The notes: a model not told the origin generated them from the letters alone. A stretch of DNA of 64,000 nt from Liolophura sinensis (GCF_032854445.1 NC_088304.1:19977704-20041703); one strand, 5' to 3'. Counted from the first letter of the stretch, positions 43,211 to 55,540 are shown. Program-made: numbers and translations.

Positions 43211-43379
43211 ATTGCGCCTAATTCTGCTTAACCGGGGTTAGGGGTATATTCATCGTGTTGATCTACTTCGCCACTTTGGACATATCAGTGAGTGATTGGG
43301 TGAGTGAGTGCTTGGGGCTTACCGTTGGATATATGAACAGTTGCAATCAAAGCGCAACTGAGATACATAGTTTGTTATC

Positions 43380-43700
43380 TGTTTATTTCTACATAGTTTG
43401 TTATCTATGATAACTGATATTGACAACTGATATTCTAGCATGGTACACGATTTGAATACAGATTGTACTCTGTTGCCTAGAGCGTACCTTGCGTCTTTCC
43501 AACATCACTAAAAACTGCTTTTCTCTGCGTGATTCTGTCCTGTTTTCGTACTTCATGTACTTTCTTCGTTCTTAGGTGGTTTGTATTATACGTTGTTTTA
43601 GGGAATTGGCTATGCGATTATTGACGTGGAACTTCCTTATTGGTTGACGGCTGGTATGCAAATCTCTCTTTTGGCGCAAAGACTTCAGATGTATTTATAA
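43380..43700 (+). repeat. D block, copy 1
   Basis: It matches the reverse complement of 3480-3790, and 48930-49120 and 53880-54065 on the same strand. It includes ttggttgacggctggtatgc. Confidence 0.8.
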
Positions 43701-44069
43701 ATCCCATTTGATGTCGTCTTAGTGTGTATCTCTAAATCATGGCAGTGGTTGATCTGCATGTACCAGATATATGTATCCTCCCAACTCTTTTCCACATGTA
43801 TACACGTCAGAATTATATGCCAATGAGATCCCCAAAAGAAGTGATGTAAATGAGAAAACACCCGTCTGCTGTGCGTTATATATGTGATGTGAAGCTACGT
43901 CTTATTTCGTAATTGAACAGTTTCACAATATTTCATTTTCGGTGTGGATATCCGTTGCGTGTAATACATTTTGTAAGAACACTGATTCTCATTTTCTTAA
44001 TCCACCGAAGGCAAAAATATGTGATAGAGTATACAACGGAAAACTGGGCAACAAGTACATAACTAAAGA

Positions 44070-44420
44070 GAACAGAGATCCGTACCTTCTCGGCGTGTTT
44101 CCATTTAACCTGTCACGTTATCATTCGAGAAATCCGGACGGCATCTTGGCACCTAATTAACCCCGTGAAAAGTCCAATAAAGCCACAAGACTTGAGAACC
44201 CACGATAAAATAAGACCCGTAATCTCCTTTTTAAGCAATCGTGTAAGTCGTCAATAATGGGGACCTCGGTGGGTTAAGCAAGACATCGGGAAAAAAAACC
44301 CGAACCGTTGCTAAGAAACAATGCTTTAAAGCATCACCGAGACATTATTGTTAAGACATTACTAACACAAAGGGATAAAATATGGTAAAATCCCCAGGGA
44401 TGCTTAAAGTGTTGGGCCTA
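44070..44420 (-). repeat. Beta block, inverted copy (diverged)
   Basis: It contains acctaattaaccccgtgaa, ttgctaagaaacaatgcttt and gggataaaatatRgt. It matches 48060-48390, 50740-51100 and 52840-53200 and, inverted, the gtaaatccacggacgtgtcc part of beta. Confidence 0.7.
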
Positions 44421-44499
44421 GTCTCGAATAGAAAAGTGTGATGACTTATTGGCCATTCATGATATAACAAGTATCGATTTTACGTCTCGATCGTTTTAT

Positions 44500-44620
44500 C
44501 TTCCAACCTCTAGGATGCATGAGGTATGGGTTCAAACCCCACCCTGGACAGGGATTGTACTTAGATTCTCCCACACTCACTCATCACAGTGTCACACTCA
44601 TAAGATTGTTTGAGCAGAGT
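44500..44620 (+). mobile_element. Possible tRNA-derived SINE fragment
   Basis: It has a good B-box-like stretch (gggttcaaaccccacc, 44528-44543) but no clear A box or tail. It could be a tRNA pseudogene fragment. Confidence 0.3.
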
Positions 44621-45079
44621 TGCGTTTGATTTGATTAAATTTTATTCACCATTATCATACAGATGTTTTCACACAACGATGGGTAATCCCATGGTCCTCG
44701 AATACCATTTGTCCTTCTGTGATATGGTGTGAAGCTGCTTGTCAGATGTCAGTTCTTCAAGTAAACGCCCTGTTAACAGATAGGATGCACTAGTAGGCCT
44801 ATAAGATACTCTATTGAGAAATGCGAAGTCATCAAGGTTGATTGCACGTTATGATCAGCAAGGAGCAGTTCATGGTAGACGCCGATGTTTCTTTTTACAT
44901 ATAAAATGGACAAAATCCGAATTCGACCTCGCAATTGCATCGGCACCCCTTGGGCCGTATTCCACCCGGCAAGACCCTATCACAAATTTTAGCATATATT
45001 CGATTAACCGATGTACTTGATTTCTGTGTGTATGTCGCAGAAATGGGTTTTAGTGACACACGTTTGCCAATAAATCAAA

Positions 45080-45430
45080 GCGACAAACCATTATATAGGC
45101 CTACCGTCGCGGTGTTTCAATTCCATTTACACCTTTATTAGGGAGAAAAAGATTTACGACTCTCTGTGCCTTCAGCAGCATTCTCTTATTCACTCTGGTA
45201 GATATAGAAAAAACAATGATTAATCGCCTATAAAGGTTCCCTTCATTTCTTCAAGTTGTAAAGCCAGTTTTAGTGAAGAAAATTTATTAGTTCTTTGATA
45301 CAGCGTTGACGAACTCTCCCCAGAGATGTATAAAGGGGTTAATGAGTTTCTATTAACAGATGAATTGAAGTGTGATTCGAGCACGCTGCTGACAAAGCTT
45401 GTATTCTGCCTGAGTTGGTCCTTAAGCATG
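45080..45430 (-). repeat. Gamma block, inverted copy 1
   Basis: Its reverse complement matches 8340-8430 and 20000-20080 closely (agagagtcgtaaatcttttt, then cYaccgtcgc in this orientation). It matches 49390-49700 on the same strand at high similarity, for example ttcagcagcattctcttatt and gttgtaaagccagttttagt. Confidence 0.85.
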
Positions 45431-45714
45431 TTAAAAGGAGAAGGATTTCGATGTTGTCGATCGATAGAGCATAAGGCATGAAATCAGCTGTGTGATTCAC
45501 TACGTAAATGGCAAATCCTATAAAAAGGACTATTGTTTCTTTTCCATATTAACTACTACATAATTGATTATTTGCCTAATTTATTTGTTTCCGATGTTTC
45601 ACCGACACGACAAGGGTTAGGTCAATATGTTCAAGAGTTGTCAGAGCATATCATATATCTGAAGATAAGAATTTCTTCTTGGGGACAAAAGATCAGAAGG
45701 TACAACTCATATAC

Positions 45715-46160
45715 CTGACCACAGAGGTCACGAGAACGCAACTCACCTTGTCATATACTTGACAACCAGGAAGTCTCACAAAGCACACCAAAACACAGCA
45801 CACCTTGTCATATACCTGAGAACCAGGAAGTCTCACAGAGCACACCAGAACACAGCTCATTTTGCCATATACCCGACAACCAGGAAGTCTCCCAAAGCAC
45901 ACCAAAACACAGCACACCTTGTCATATACCTGACAACCAGGAAGTCTCACAGAGCACACCAGAACACAGTTCAATTTGTCATATACCCGACAACCAGGAA
46001 GTCTCACAGAGCACACCAGAACACAGCTCAATTTGTCATATACCCGACAACCAGGAAGGCCTATAGAGCACACCAAAACACAGCTCAATTTGTCATATAC
46101 CTGACAACCAGGAAGTCTCATAGAGCACACCAGAACAGAGCTCAATTTGTACATGGTTTT
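45715..46160 (+). repeat. 57-bp minisatellite, about 7.5 units
   Basis: The unit contains tcatatacctgacaaccagg, aagtctcacagagcacacca and gaacacagctcaatttg. The length is divisible by 3, so frames of 153 codons (minus) and 156 codons (plus) stay open. Related arrays are at 47620-47885, 49990-50570 and 52500-52645. Confidence 0.95.
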
Positions 46161-46329
46161 GGAAACAAACTAATGTATTACAGCGTTGACACACCCTCGG
46201 TTAACGAGTTTCTATTTACAGCTGATTGAAGTAATATTCCACAACACGACCAGCAACCCTCATATTCTGTCCGAGTTGTACCTCATCCAGCATAAAACGG
46301 AAAGGATTCCAAAATGGTCGATCATCAGA

Positions 46330-46474
46330 GCATAAAGAATTAAGTCAGCTTTGTGTTTCACTGCGCTACCGGATACTCCTGTACAAAGGATATATCAGTT
46401 ATGTGGTCCACTATGCAAACGGATACTCCTTTAACAAAGGATAAATCAGCTTTGTGGATATTCATGTACACAGG
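46330..46474 (+). repeat. About 51-bp minisatellite, left part
   Basis: About three units with aaatcagctttgtgg, then cactatgcaaacggatactc and ctttaacaaagg. The array is continued at 47296-47515 beyond the solo LTR. Single units only are found at 45480-45532 and 49795-49847. Confidence 0.8.
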
Positions 46475-47295
46475 TGTTATGTGCACGACTGCCGTCAGTT
46501 TCTAAATATAGCTTGCCACTGTTTACATATGCTAAGTTCAGGAAGTGCTGTCTGCCTCTACCTTAGAATGTTCCAAAATACGCTCAGTTCGGTGCCTGTT
46601 TGTTTACATCAAGTGTTCAGGAATTTTCTTATTCTGGACAATTCCACCAGGCTATATAAGACCTATGAAAGCAGGTCAAACGGAGAGAACAGAGAACGGA
46701 GAACGGAGAATTATTGAGAGTTTTGGATGCTTTCGTTGTGTATTATTTTAGTAGGCCTTTTTGTGCTGAATTTTGGTGTCTTTATAGCCTCTGGCTTTGT
46801 TATATCCTATCTCCACCGAGCACTTGTTCAGTCTGAACTTGTATGTTTAATTTGTGCTCTTGTATACACAGTGCTTATTAGTACACGGACCCTGTCTGTG
46901 GAATTTTGTGTATATTTCGTCAAACACTCAGTTATACTGTGGATTTTCCCTCTTGTGAATTTGCCTCTGAGCATTTATGCCTGTGTGGTATATATATTGT
47001 GGAATATATGCGTCCGTTTGGACCTGACACCGTAAGTACTTTAGTATTTGTATAGATACTGCTATCCTTTCTTGTTAAACTTAAGTACTTTAGTATTTGT
47101 ATAGATACTGCTATCCTTTCTTGTTAAACTTAAGTACTTTAGTATTTGTATAAGTCTTACTATCTGTTCTTGTTAAAGCTAATAAATTGTTGTAAAATAA
47201 AATCTGCTGGTTTTGGTTACTTTTTTGTGCGGCTAAACTGTCGTGTATTTCGAACAAGCCATCTCTTTATAATACAGACAGTTTGGGTCGTAACA
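46475..47295 (+). mobile_element. Solo LTR of the gypsy element (821 bp)
   Basis: It starts TGTTATGTGCACG and ends GTCGTAACA, with CAGG duplicated at 46471-46474 and 47296-47299. It carries three copies of the 49-bp R/U5-like repeat (aagtactttagtatttgta) against two in the other LTRs. It arose by recombination between two LTRs of a once complete element. Confidence 0.95.
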
Positions 47296-47515
47296 CAGGT
47301 TTAATAAGCTTTGAATTTTACTACATGAGCGGATACTTCTATATGAAAAGTTTAAATCATCTTTGTGGTTCACTTCGCAAACGAATACTCCTATAACAAA
47401 GGTTAAATCAGTTTGTGGTTCACTATACAGATACTCCTATAAAAAGTATAAATCGACTTTCTGGTTCACTGCGCAAACGGCAACTCATATAAAAGGTCTT
47501 GTTTCTTTCCTGTGC
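47296..47515 (+). repeat. About 51-bp minisatellite, right part
   Basis: About four units of the same type as 46330-46474, the last joining a gtttctttcctgtg segment that matches the flank of the single units. Confidence 0.8.
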
Positions 47516-47619
47516 TGGATAATTCGTCAATGATGACTTGGAAAATTTATTTGTCTATCCATTTTCCTGTATGTTTCTCAGAACAGAAGGTAGGGCCCCT
47601 ACGCTGAAGAGTTGCGTCG

Positions 47620-47885
47620 GGGTGTGAGATATATCTCAACTAATAACCCCATAGAACACAGGAGGACACACCTTAGCATACACCTGACCAGCAGATTATC
47701 CAATAGAATACAAGAGAGCACAACACACCTTGCCAAATACGTGACAAACAGAAATTCCCATAGAACAAACCAGAATATATCACATCTGATTATGTACCAA
47801 AAGATCAGAAATCGCCACAGAGCACACGTGAACACAACACATCTTGTTACAAACCTCACAACCAAGAAGTCTCATGAATATGCTG
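47620..47885 (+). repeat. 57-bp-type minisatellite, degenerate, four to five units
   Basis: Units contain cacaccttgccaaatacgtg, acaaacagaaattcccatag and aacaca. Similarity between units is low. Confidence 0.75.
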
Positions 47886-48059
47886 CAAGTTAAGGCAGGG
47901 TTTAGTTTTCAATTTTATATAGGTCACCCCATTCATTTTAGCACTTTGTGCAATCAAATTTTATTTATGTCTTGTCGAAGTAAGTTTTTCTACGACCACC
48001 CACGGCAAATGACTAAGTCACACACACCACTTAAATTTGTCCAGAAGCATGTATTTGAC

Positions 48060-48390
48060 TAGAAAATACGGCGTCGGTTTTTCCCGCATTTACGACAACC
48101 TCCGATGCCGACTGGCTACCTAATTAACCCTCACCATCTTCCCCATGAAAGCAGAAGACTTAACAACCCACGAGAAAGTAAAGTCCTTCATTCCGTTATT
48201 CAGGATTAGCGTGAGTCGACAATGATGACCTCTCCGTGGGTTTTCCGAGACAATATACAAAAAACCCTCATGGCGATGCTAAGAAACAATGCTTTGAAGT
48301 ATTGCTAAGAAAACATTATTATGATAGGACAAAGACAAGCGTACAAAATATAGTCAAATCTGCCGCAGACATAAATGTCTCATTTCATTT
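48060..48390 (-). repeat. Beta block, inverted copy 2
   Basis: It contains ggctacctaattaaccctc, cgtgagtcgacaatgatgac, ctccgtgggttt and aagaaacaatgctttgaagt. It matches 50740-51100 and 52840-53200, and beta in reverse. Confidence 0.8.
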
Positions 48391-48539
48391 CATCAGAACA
48401 GTGAATTTCTTTTCACATGATCATATTTTTGTCTTTTCTTGTTTATGTTTGTTGATTTTGTATTCTTAAACTATTATATAATGATGCACATGGTAAACAC
48501 AGGTGAATAAAAGAAACAATCAATCAGAGCAAGGCATCA

Positions 48540-49130
48540 GTCGACTTTCCCGAAGGATCTTTAGAGTTATACCCAGATCTGTTTTTGTCGTGACTGCCTG
48601 ATGGCTCAAAATCATGTAACTTCCATAACGTCAACACATTCCGACCAGTGGTTTAGCACCATTTATCCCAGGGTTGATTGAGTTATCGCCGAGTCTAAAT
48701 CAGCACGATGATGTCTGTCGTGGTAATTACTGGCACTGAACATAATTCCAAAGGCCATTCAGGCAACAGACAAATTAAAGTAACCCTCAATAAAAACTGT
48801 AAATAATATGAACTTATGGACACAGTCGAAGAATCAGAAATTCTCTGCCTATTTGACTCAGTAAAACCAGACAATATTCAGAAAAGTGAGTCAAATGACA
48901 AGTCCAGCATGAGAAGTCCCCAAGACAACTCATCGACTGTTGACTGCTTCTCTTGGCATAATTTCATCCTACATATAATTTCGTACTTTTATATTCTTTC
49001 TTTAGTGGTTTTTTTGTGGTTTGTGTTAAACGTCGTTTTGGGAGCTGATCATATGATTATTAACGCGGAATGTCCGTTTTGGTTGACGGCTAGTATAAAA
49101 ATGCAAAAGTTATCAATGTTTATCGCTCGT
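48540..49130 (+). repeat. D block with upstream part, copy 2
   Basis: It matches 53490-54090 along its length: ttaRagttatacccagatct, gactgYctgatgg, caagtccagcatgagaagtc, gactgttgactgcttctctt. The two copies lie 4.95 kb apart. A 166-codon frame (48816-49316) crosses it but is broken in the sister copy. Confidence 0.85.
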
Positions 49131-49389
49131 GTTAAAAGCAACACGTGGAAGTTGATAGTAGACATCGATGTTTCTTTTACGCGTCTTTTAACATACAGGA
49201 AAGGAAACAATTGGACAAAATGCGGATTCAGCCTGGCAATTTCATGGGCAAACTGTAGACAGTATTATACCCAGCGAGACCGTAACACAAATTATTGCAT
49301 ACACACGATTAATTGATTGACTTGGTTTCTGTGTGTATGTCGCAGGAACGGGTTTTAGTGACACGTTTTGCCAAAACATCAAAGCGACA

Positions 49390-49850
49390 AACAATTTTAC
49401 AGCCTACCCTTCGCGGTGTTTCAACTCCATTTACACGCTTATTAGGGAGAAAAAGATTTACGACTCTCTGTGCCTTCAGCAGCATTCTCTTATTCACTCT
49501 GGCAGATACAGAAAAAACAATGATTAATCGCCTATAAAGGTTCCCTTTATTTTTTCATGTTGTAAAGCCAGTTTTAGTGAAGAAAATATATTAGTTTCTT
49601 GTTACAGCGTTGACGACCTCTCCCTAGAGGTATATAAAAAGGTTAACGAGATTCTGTTCACAGAAGAATTGAAGCGTGATTCAAGCACACTGCTGACAAA
49701 GCTTGTATTCTGCCCGGGTTGGTCCTTAAAATCTGTTCCTGTTGTTAAAAGGAGAAGGCTTTCGAAGTTGTCGATCAATAGAGCATAAGGTATGAAATCA
49801 GTTGTGTGATTCACTACGTAAATGGCAAATCCTATAAAAAGGATTATTGT
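49390..49850 (-). repeat. Gamma block, inverted copy 2
   Basis: It is highly similar to 45080-45532 and inverted relative to 8160-8430. Confidence 0.85.
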
Positions 49851-49989
49851 TTCTTTTCCATATTAACTATTACATAATGGATTATTTGCCTAATTTATTT
49901 GTTTCTGGGTTTCCGGTATGTTTCTGTGACACGATAAGGCTTAGGTCAATATGTTCAAGAGTTGTCAAAGCATGTCATAATTCTGACAA

Positions 49990-50570
49990 TAAGAATTTCG
50001 AACACACCTTGTCATGTTCCTGATAAGCAGAAATCCCCAAAAAGCACAAGAGAAGACAACACACCTTGCCATGTACCTGACAAGGAGGACGCGTCATAAA
50101 GCACACGAGAAAAACAACACACCTTGTCATTTACCTGATAAGGAGGATGCCTCACAGATCACATGAGAAAAACAACACACCTTGTCATGGACCTGACAAC
50201 CAGGAAGCCTCATAGAGCACGCAAGAGAGACAATACACCTTATTATGAAACTGACAGCCAAGAAGTCTGACAGAAAACACGAGAAAAACAACACACCTCG
50301 TCATGTACCTGACCACCAGGAAGCTTCACAGAGCACACGAAAAAAACAACACACCTTGTCATGTACCTGGCCACCAAGAAGCCTTACAGAAAACACGAGA
50401 AAAACAACACACCTCGTCATACACAAACCATGAAGAACACAATTACAACTAGATATAAATCAAAGACAGTGGATATTTTGCGGTACCCAAAGACCAGAAA
50501 TCTCCACAGAGCACACGTGAACACAACACACCTTGTTACCTATCTAACAACCAGTCTCGTGAACATACCG
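49990..50570 (+). repeat. 57-bp-type minisatellite, about nine to ten units
   Basis: Units contain aacacaccttgtcatgtacc, tgacaaccaggaagcctcac and agagcacacgagaaaaac. Lengths vary around 57-59 bp. Confidence 0.9.
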
Positions 50571-50739
50571 CAAGTTATAAGCAGGGCTTTGTTTTCAGTT
50601 TTATATAGATCACACCATTCATTTCAGCACTTTTTGCCATCAAATTTTATTTACGTCTTGTCGAAGTAAGTTTTTCTACGACCACACATGGCAAATGTCT
50701 AAGGCATACCACCTTAATTTTTCCACAAGCATGCATTTG

Positions 50740-51100
50740 AATAGAAAACACGGCGTCGATTCCTGTAAACCCCACCCCACCCCCTACCCCATTTAGCCTG
50801 TGACGTTATCGTTCCACAACAACTTCAGTCGCCGCCTGGCTACCTAATTAACCCTCGTAATATCTCCCATAAAGGCTCAAGACTTAGCAATCCACGCTAG
50901 AGTAAGGTCCTTCATCCCGTTATTCAGGAGTAGCGTGAGTCGACAATGATGACATCTTCGTGGGTTTACCGAGACATTATACAAGAAACTCTCAGGCCGT
51001 TGCCAAGAGGCAATGCTTTGAAGTACTGCTAAGACATCATTATTATGACAGGACAAAGGCAAGCGGATAAAATATAGTCAAATCTGCCGGAGATATAAAT
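50740..51100 (-). repeat. Beta block, inverted copy 3
   Basis: It contains ggctacctaattaaccctcg, gtgagtcgacaatgatgaca and ggataaaatatagtcaaatc. It is close to 48060-48390. Confidence 0.8.
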
Positions 51101-51269
51101 GTGAATAGTGTCACGTATAGTTCAGAAGAACAGTGTGACAGACTATGGGGAATTGACTAATGCTGTTTTTTTGTTCCTGGCCCTTGAGGAAATTGAAGCC
51201 AGTCGCCTGTTTGTTCGCGGATCTGCGTTACGTACACGTGGCAAGCAAACTACAGTAGCAAAGACTCTA

Positions 51270-51485
51270 TAAGACACTAACAGACGCACACGGCTTGAGC
51301 TTTAAGAACTTTCTGTAACGAAAAAAAATAATGGCATACTGATTAACATCGCTGACAAAAATGTTTTTTAAAAAATTTGGAGCGGATTTAGTTGTTTGTA
51401 TGCAGACACAACAAGGGAATTTCTTTACGCTTTTTCTTAGTTTACGACCCTCCAGGTAACTGTAAAGACAGTTGTGTTTAATCCG
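51270..51485 (-). repeat. Dispersed repeat with a protein-like segment, inverted copy 3
   Basis: The reverse complement contains cacaactgtctttacagtta and aaattcccttgttgtgtctg, matching 35730-35815 and 6685-6760. A 76-codon minus frame (51267-51497) covers it, with HNC and FPCCVC at matching places. Confidence 0.45.
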
Positions 51486-51499
51486 AAAAACACACAAAA

Positions 51500-52130
51500 A
51501 ATGTAAAAATAAAATATTTTCTCTTTTGTGTATTTTTTTCTTTTCTCTTTTTGCTTCTGACTCTCTTTGAACTTAATTGTACAGTAAGAGATTTTGTTAA
51601 TCAGACTGGTTAACTGCTGGGACTAAAATTTTTTCAGCTATTTATTATATTCGCCACAAAATTCGAATCTTATATTGTACCAACCACTGAGTTGCTGAAC
51701 CTATAAGTGTGATGCGATCTTCGTTTTACTTTTTACATTAATCCAATTATTGCACGTTCTCAAAAATGTAATTATAGGCAATCTTTGCAAGAATGATTCA
51801 ATAAATGCTGTGAATCAACACACATCTGCTAAAAATGTTCCTCTCTTAATTACTCATTATAACACTTATTTTAATCGAGTTCTGTTAACTTGGCAACTGT
51901 ATAATGACATCTGTGACCTTTGGGTTCAAAATATCGTTTCAAGATTAGAAAATTAAATGACATATTGTTAGTTCAGTGTTCTGAAACAGCTTTAACCACT
52001 GACAGATATCGACTTAACGACTTAATACCACTCATTTATAAATGCGTTATTCAGATCAGAAGTTTCATGTCTTAGCTATGGGCGTGTAGTCTTCCACACC
52101 AGATGGTGTGGTGTAGGGTATGCAGTCAAT
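51500..52130. other. No gene recognised
   Basis: AT-rich sequence with one 68-codon plus frame (51750-51956) that matches nothing I know. Confidence 0.35.
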
Positions 52131-52134
52131 TGGT

Positions 52135-52435
52135 AACCAAATGATGACGGATTCACACGAAGTTAATAAAATCAAATGATGAAGGATCCACACGAAGCTA
52201 ATAAAATCAAATGATGAAGGATCCACACGAAGCTAATAAAATTAAATGATGAAGGATTCACACAAAGCTAATAAAATCAAATGATGAAGGATCCACACGA
52301 AGCTAATAAAATTAAATGATGAAGGATCCACACGAAGCTAATAAAATTAAATGATGAAGGATTCACACGAAGCTAATAAAATTAAATGATGAAGGATTCA
52401 CACAAAGCCAATAAAATTAAATGATGAAGGATCCC
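52135..52435 (+). repeat. 36-bp minisatellite, about eight units
   Basis: The unit is aatgatgaaggatccacacg plus aagctaataaaattaa. Variants are gattcacac and atcaa. Adjacent units are nearly identical. Confidence 0.95.
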
Positions 52436-52499
52436 CCCAAGTTCGAATTGTTTGAGGTCGGACTGTCATACCAGGCCAGGTCGAAGAAGCGTGTGATAT

Positions 52500-52645
52500 G
52501 TCTATCACCAAAATATCGGTAGAAAGCACCCGAGAGCATAACACACCTTGTCATATACATGTACCCGGCAAACCGAAATTTCCGTAGAACACACGAGAAC
52601 ATAACACAACTTGTTTTACACCTACAACCAAGCAGTCTCGAGAAC
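52500..52645 (+). repeat. 57-bp-type units, two to three
   Basis: It contains ataacacaccttgtcatata and agaacacacgagaacataac and belongs to the same family as 45715-46160. Confidence 0.7.
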
Positions 52646-52839
52646 AGGGCGCAATTTAATGGCAGTGTATGGTTTTCAGTTTTATAAAAATCACTCCATT
52701 CATTTTAGGAGGCTTTGCAATCAAACCACACAATCTCATATTTAATAACTGTTTTATCTTTTTGTTATTGTCTATTCCCACGCTGTATATTTATTTCCTG
52801 TTGAAGCAAGATTCTCTGACGCCAGTTAACAAGCACTTG

Positions 52840-53200
52840 ACTAGAAAGTATAGCGGCGTTTTTTCCATTCAGCCTATCACGTTATCGTTCCACAACAACT
52901 TCAGACGCTGTCTGACTACCTAATTAATCTACGCAATCTTCACCATAAAGGCTGAAGGCTTAGCAGCCCAGGGTATAATAAGGTCGGTAATCCCTTTATT
53001 CGGGAATCGCATAAGTCGACAATGAGTGTATCTCCGTGGGTTTACAGGGACACTAGACATGAAACCCGCATGGCGTTGCTAAGAAACAATGCTTTGAAGT
53101 ACTACCGAAACATCATTATTATGACAAGACAAAGGCAAGTGGATAACATATACTCAAATCTGCGGGAGATATGTAGTACAGTGTCCGGTATAGCTCACTA
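52840..53200 (-). repeat. Beta block, inverted copy 4
   Basis: It contains tatcacgttatcgttccaca, gctaagaaacaatgctttga and acaagacaaaggcaagtgga. It matches 50790-51100. Confidence 0.8.
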
Positions 53201-53489
53201 GAACAGTGGGAAGGACTATGGGGAATTGCCTAATGTGGTTTGTTAGTGCCTGCTGCCTGAAATCATTTAACTTTTTGTCCACGGAGCAGTGCTTAGTAAA
53301 AAATAGCAAGAAAACTGCAGTAGCAAAGACTCTATAGGATAAAAAAGGGAGTTCCTTGAATACTTTTCCTTAGTTTCTACTCCCCCCCAGGTAACTGTAA
53401 CGACAACTGTGTTTAATCCTTCAAGATGTACAAAAAGTAATGCCCTTGTCTCAAACTTTTTGTAAATATTTCATCGGTAGTTTTTCCAG

Positions 53490-54090
53490 AAGGGCCTTTA
53501 GAATTATACCCAGATCTCTTTTTGGAGTGACTGTCTGATGGTTTAACATCATGTAACTTCCAACGCGTCAACACATTCCGGCCAGTCGTCTAGCACAATT
53601 CACTCTACCGGCTGATTGAGTTACTCCAATGTCTACATCAGCATGATGAGGCCTATGGTGGTAATGAACGGCAGTGGACATAGCTCCAAAGGTCATTCAG
53701 GCGACGGACGAAATAACGAACCCCACAATAAGCACTGTAAATGATGTGAGCTTCTGAGCACAGTCGGTGAATAAAATTTTCTCACTTTGGGATCATTCGA
53801 TTGAGTAAAACCAGGCGACAAACAGAACAGTGAGTCAAATGACAAGTCCAGCATGAGAAGTCCACCAGACAACTCATCGACTGTTGACTGCTTCTCTTTG
53901 CATCATTTCATCCTACATGCTTGATTTCATCCTACATGTAATTTCCTACTTCATATACTTTCTTAGTCCTTTTGTCGTTTGTGCTAAACGTCATTTAGGG
54001 AATTGGCCATGTGACTGTGACCCTGAACGTCCGTTTTGGATGAGGGCTGGAATACGAATATCTGTTTCTGCGCACAGTGAACATGATAAC
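53490..54090 (+). repeat. D block with upstream part, copy 3
   Basis: It matches 48540-49130 throughout, with an in-place duplication of the catcctacatg segment near 53910-53940. Confidence 0.85.
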
Positions 54091-54221
54091 CCATCAAGCA
54101 GTCAGCTAGCGAAGAAATTTACCTATCATTTATAGCTACGGGAACTGTTCGTTTGTCTCCCCGTCCGTTTGGCTGCTTTTACAGCCAATACCATTTTTGC
54201 AAGAAAGACACAAACAATGCG

Positions 54222-54460
54222 ACCGGCCCCGATAGCACAGTTGGTAGATTGTCCGCTTCGGGGGCGGTAGATCCAGAGTCAGTTCTGGGTCGAGTCACAC
54301 TTAAGTTGCAGCTTCCTCGCTTGGCATTCAGCATGAAAGGGATAATGCAACGACTGGTTGTACCCGTATTAGTGTAATGGCTCGGGCGGTGCGGCTTACT
54401 TGCCTTCGGTAAGACGTCTCAGTGAAGCAATGCTAGTTAAAAATCCGTCCTGCAACAAGG
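54222..54460 (+). mobile_element. tRNA-derived SINE, third type (tentative)
   Basis: The head has an A-box-like tagcacagttggtagattgt (54233-54252) and a B-box-like gggtcgagtcac (54288-54299). It is followed by a body with atggctcgggcggtgcgg and a ttaaaaatcc end. It looks like a tRNA-headed SINE distinct from the main family. No target duplication was identified. Confidence 0.5.
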
Positions 54461-55005
54461 AGGCATATTGCATGCACTCTAATGATTCCTTCGTCTTCAT
54501 ATGACTGAAAATTGTTAAGTACGTCATTAAGCACCAAGCACTCACTCACAAGCAATGCGGACAACTGTCTGAGCTGAGGGTTCGTCATGTTCCATGCTGA
54601 CTTGTCATGTTCCATGCTGACTTACCAACGTGTATACCCTCGGTTACATCAAAGGCGGGTCATAAATGATTAATTTGGAGATGGTATTCAGAAATGTTGA
54701 TTGACTATTCTGACCTAATTAGAATGGTGGATTGGTAAAACTGGCCATGATGCACTATATTTATGTGGAGAAAAACTATCCTGGGGCGGAATGTGAGGGA
54801 ACACAGGGTTATCCGATCACGACATGACCGATAACTTGGGTGGGCATTGCATTCCTGAGTGAGAGCCAGAGCAATGTACTGTTTTGTACAGCAGATTATA
54901 ATCTCTGTACTTCCAACGCTGGTTTCCAAGCATAACCAAGCATAACTATACTCTCACGCCAGAGATAAAAAATACCATAATACCATAAAAGACTGAGATA
55001 TGTTG

Positions 55006-55202
55006 AATTATTTATTTGGCTGGTGTTTTACGCCGTACACAAGAATATCTCACTTATATGACGGCGGCAAGCATTATGGTGGTACGTAGGTTGCCTTCAG
55101 ATTGAGACCGGGCTCTGCCCGGTTTCCTCCCACCATAATGCTGGCCGCCGTCGTAAAGTGAAATATTCTTGAGTACGGCGCAAAACACAAATCAAATAAA
55201 TA
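55006..55202. mobile_element. Inverted pair of SINE 3' ends
   Basis: A minus-strand 3' end (55006-55082) is followed within 40 bases by a plus-strand 3' end (55121-55202). The arms are complementary over about 75 bases (ggcggcaagcattatggtgg against ccaccataatgctggccgcc). It could form a large hairpin. It lies just upstream of the reverse transcriptase remnant. Confidence 0.85.
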
Positions 55203-55224
55203 CACTAATAACAACAAATGTCAC

Positions 55225-55540
55225 GGAACCCCATTTTGCGTTTTATCGATGGTCTGCTAGATTATCTGCTATCAATCTTCGCTGGATTTAAAGGAAAACC
55301 ACAGGCTCTACAGCTGGTACATCTTATCTGGACCTATATTTGTACAAAGACCAAAACGGTTTCCTCTCTCGCAGACTTTACGACAAGAGGTATAACTTTA
55401 ATTTTGACCATGTAAATGTTTTGAGACATAGATACCTAACCGATCAGCATAATGTGAACACTCCTATAAGATCCAGATCTTGGGACCGACAGTCGTCTCT
55501 CCCCGATGGCTGGGACACTCATATCACGGTAGAGTAATGT
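55225..55540 (+). pseudogene. Reverse transcriptase remnant, plus strand
   Basis: The translation contains RFIDGLL (catalytic box equivalent, second Asp replaced by Gly), then in another frame SYLDLYLYKDQNGFLSRRLY and DKRYNFNF. These match HIDDLLALNN and DGFLSRRLNDKRDSFNF of the 4.0-4.4 kb remnant. About 30 bases after the box are missing. The 3' part after 55440 is unlike the other copy. Confidence 0.7.

Noticed and set aside
45693-46229. Frames of 153 and 156 codons as genes
   Set aside because: They are products of the 57-bp minisatellite, whose length is divisible by three. Related arrays with other unit lengths are broken.
48816-49316. A 166-codon plus frame with hydrophobic stretches as a membrane protein gene
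   Set aside because: It lies within the D block, and the sister copy at 53.7-54.1 kb is broken by stops and indels at several points, so there is no sign of protein-level conservation.
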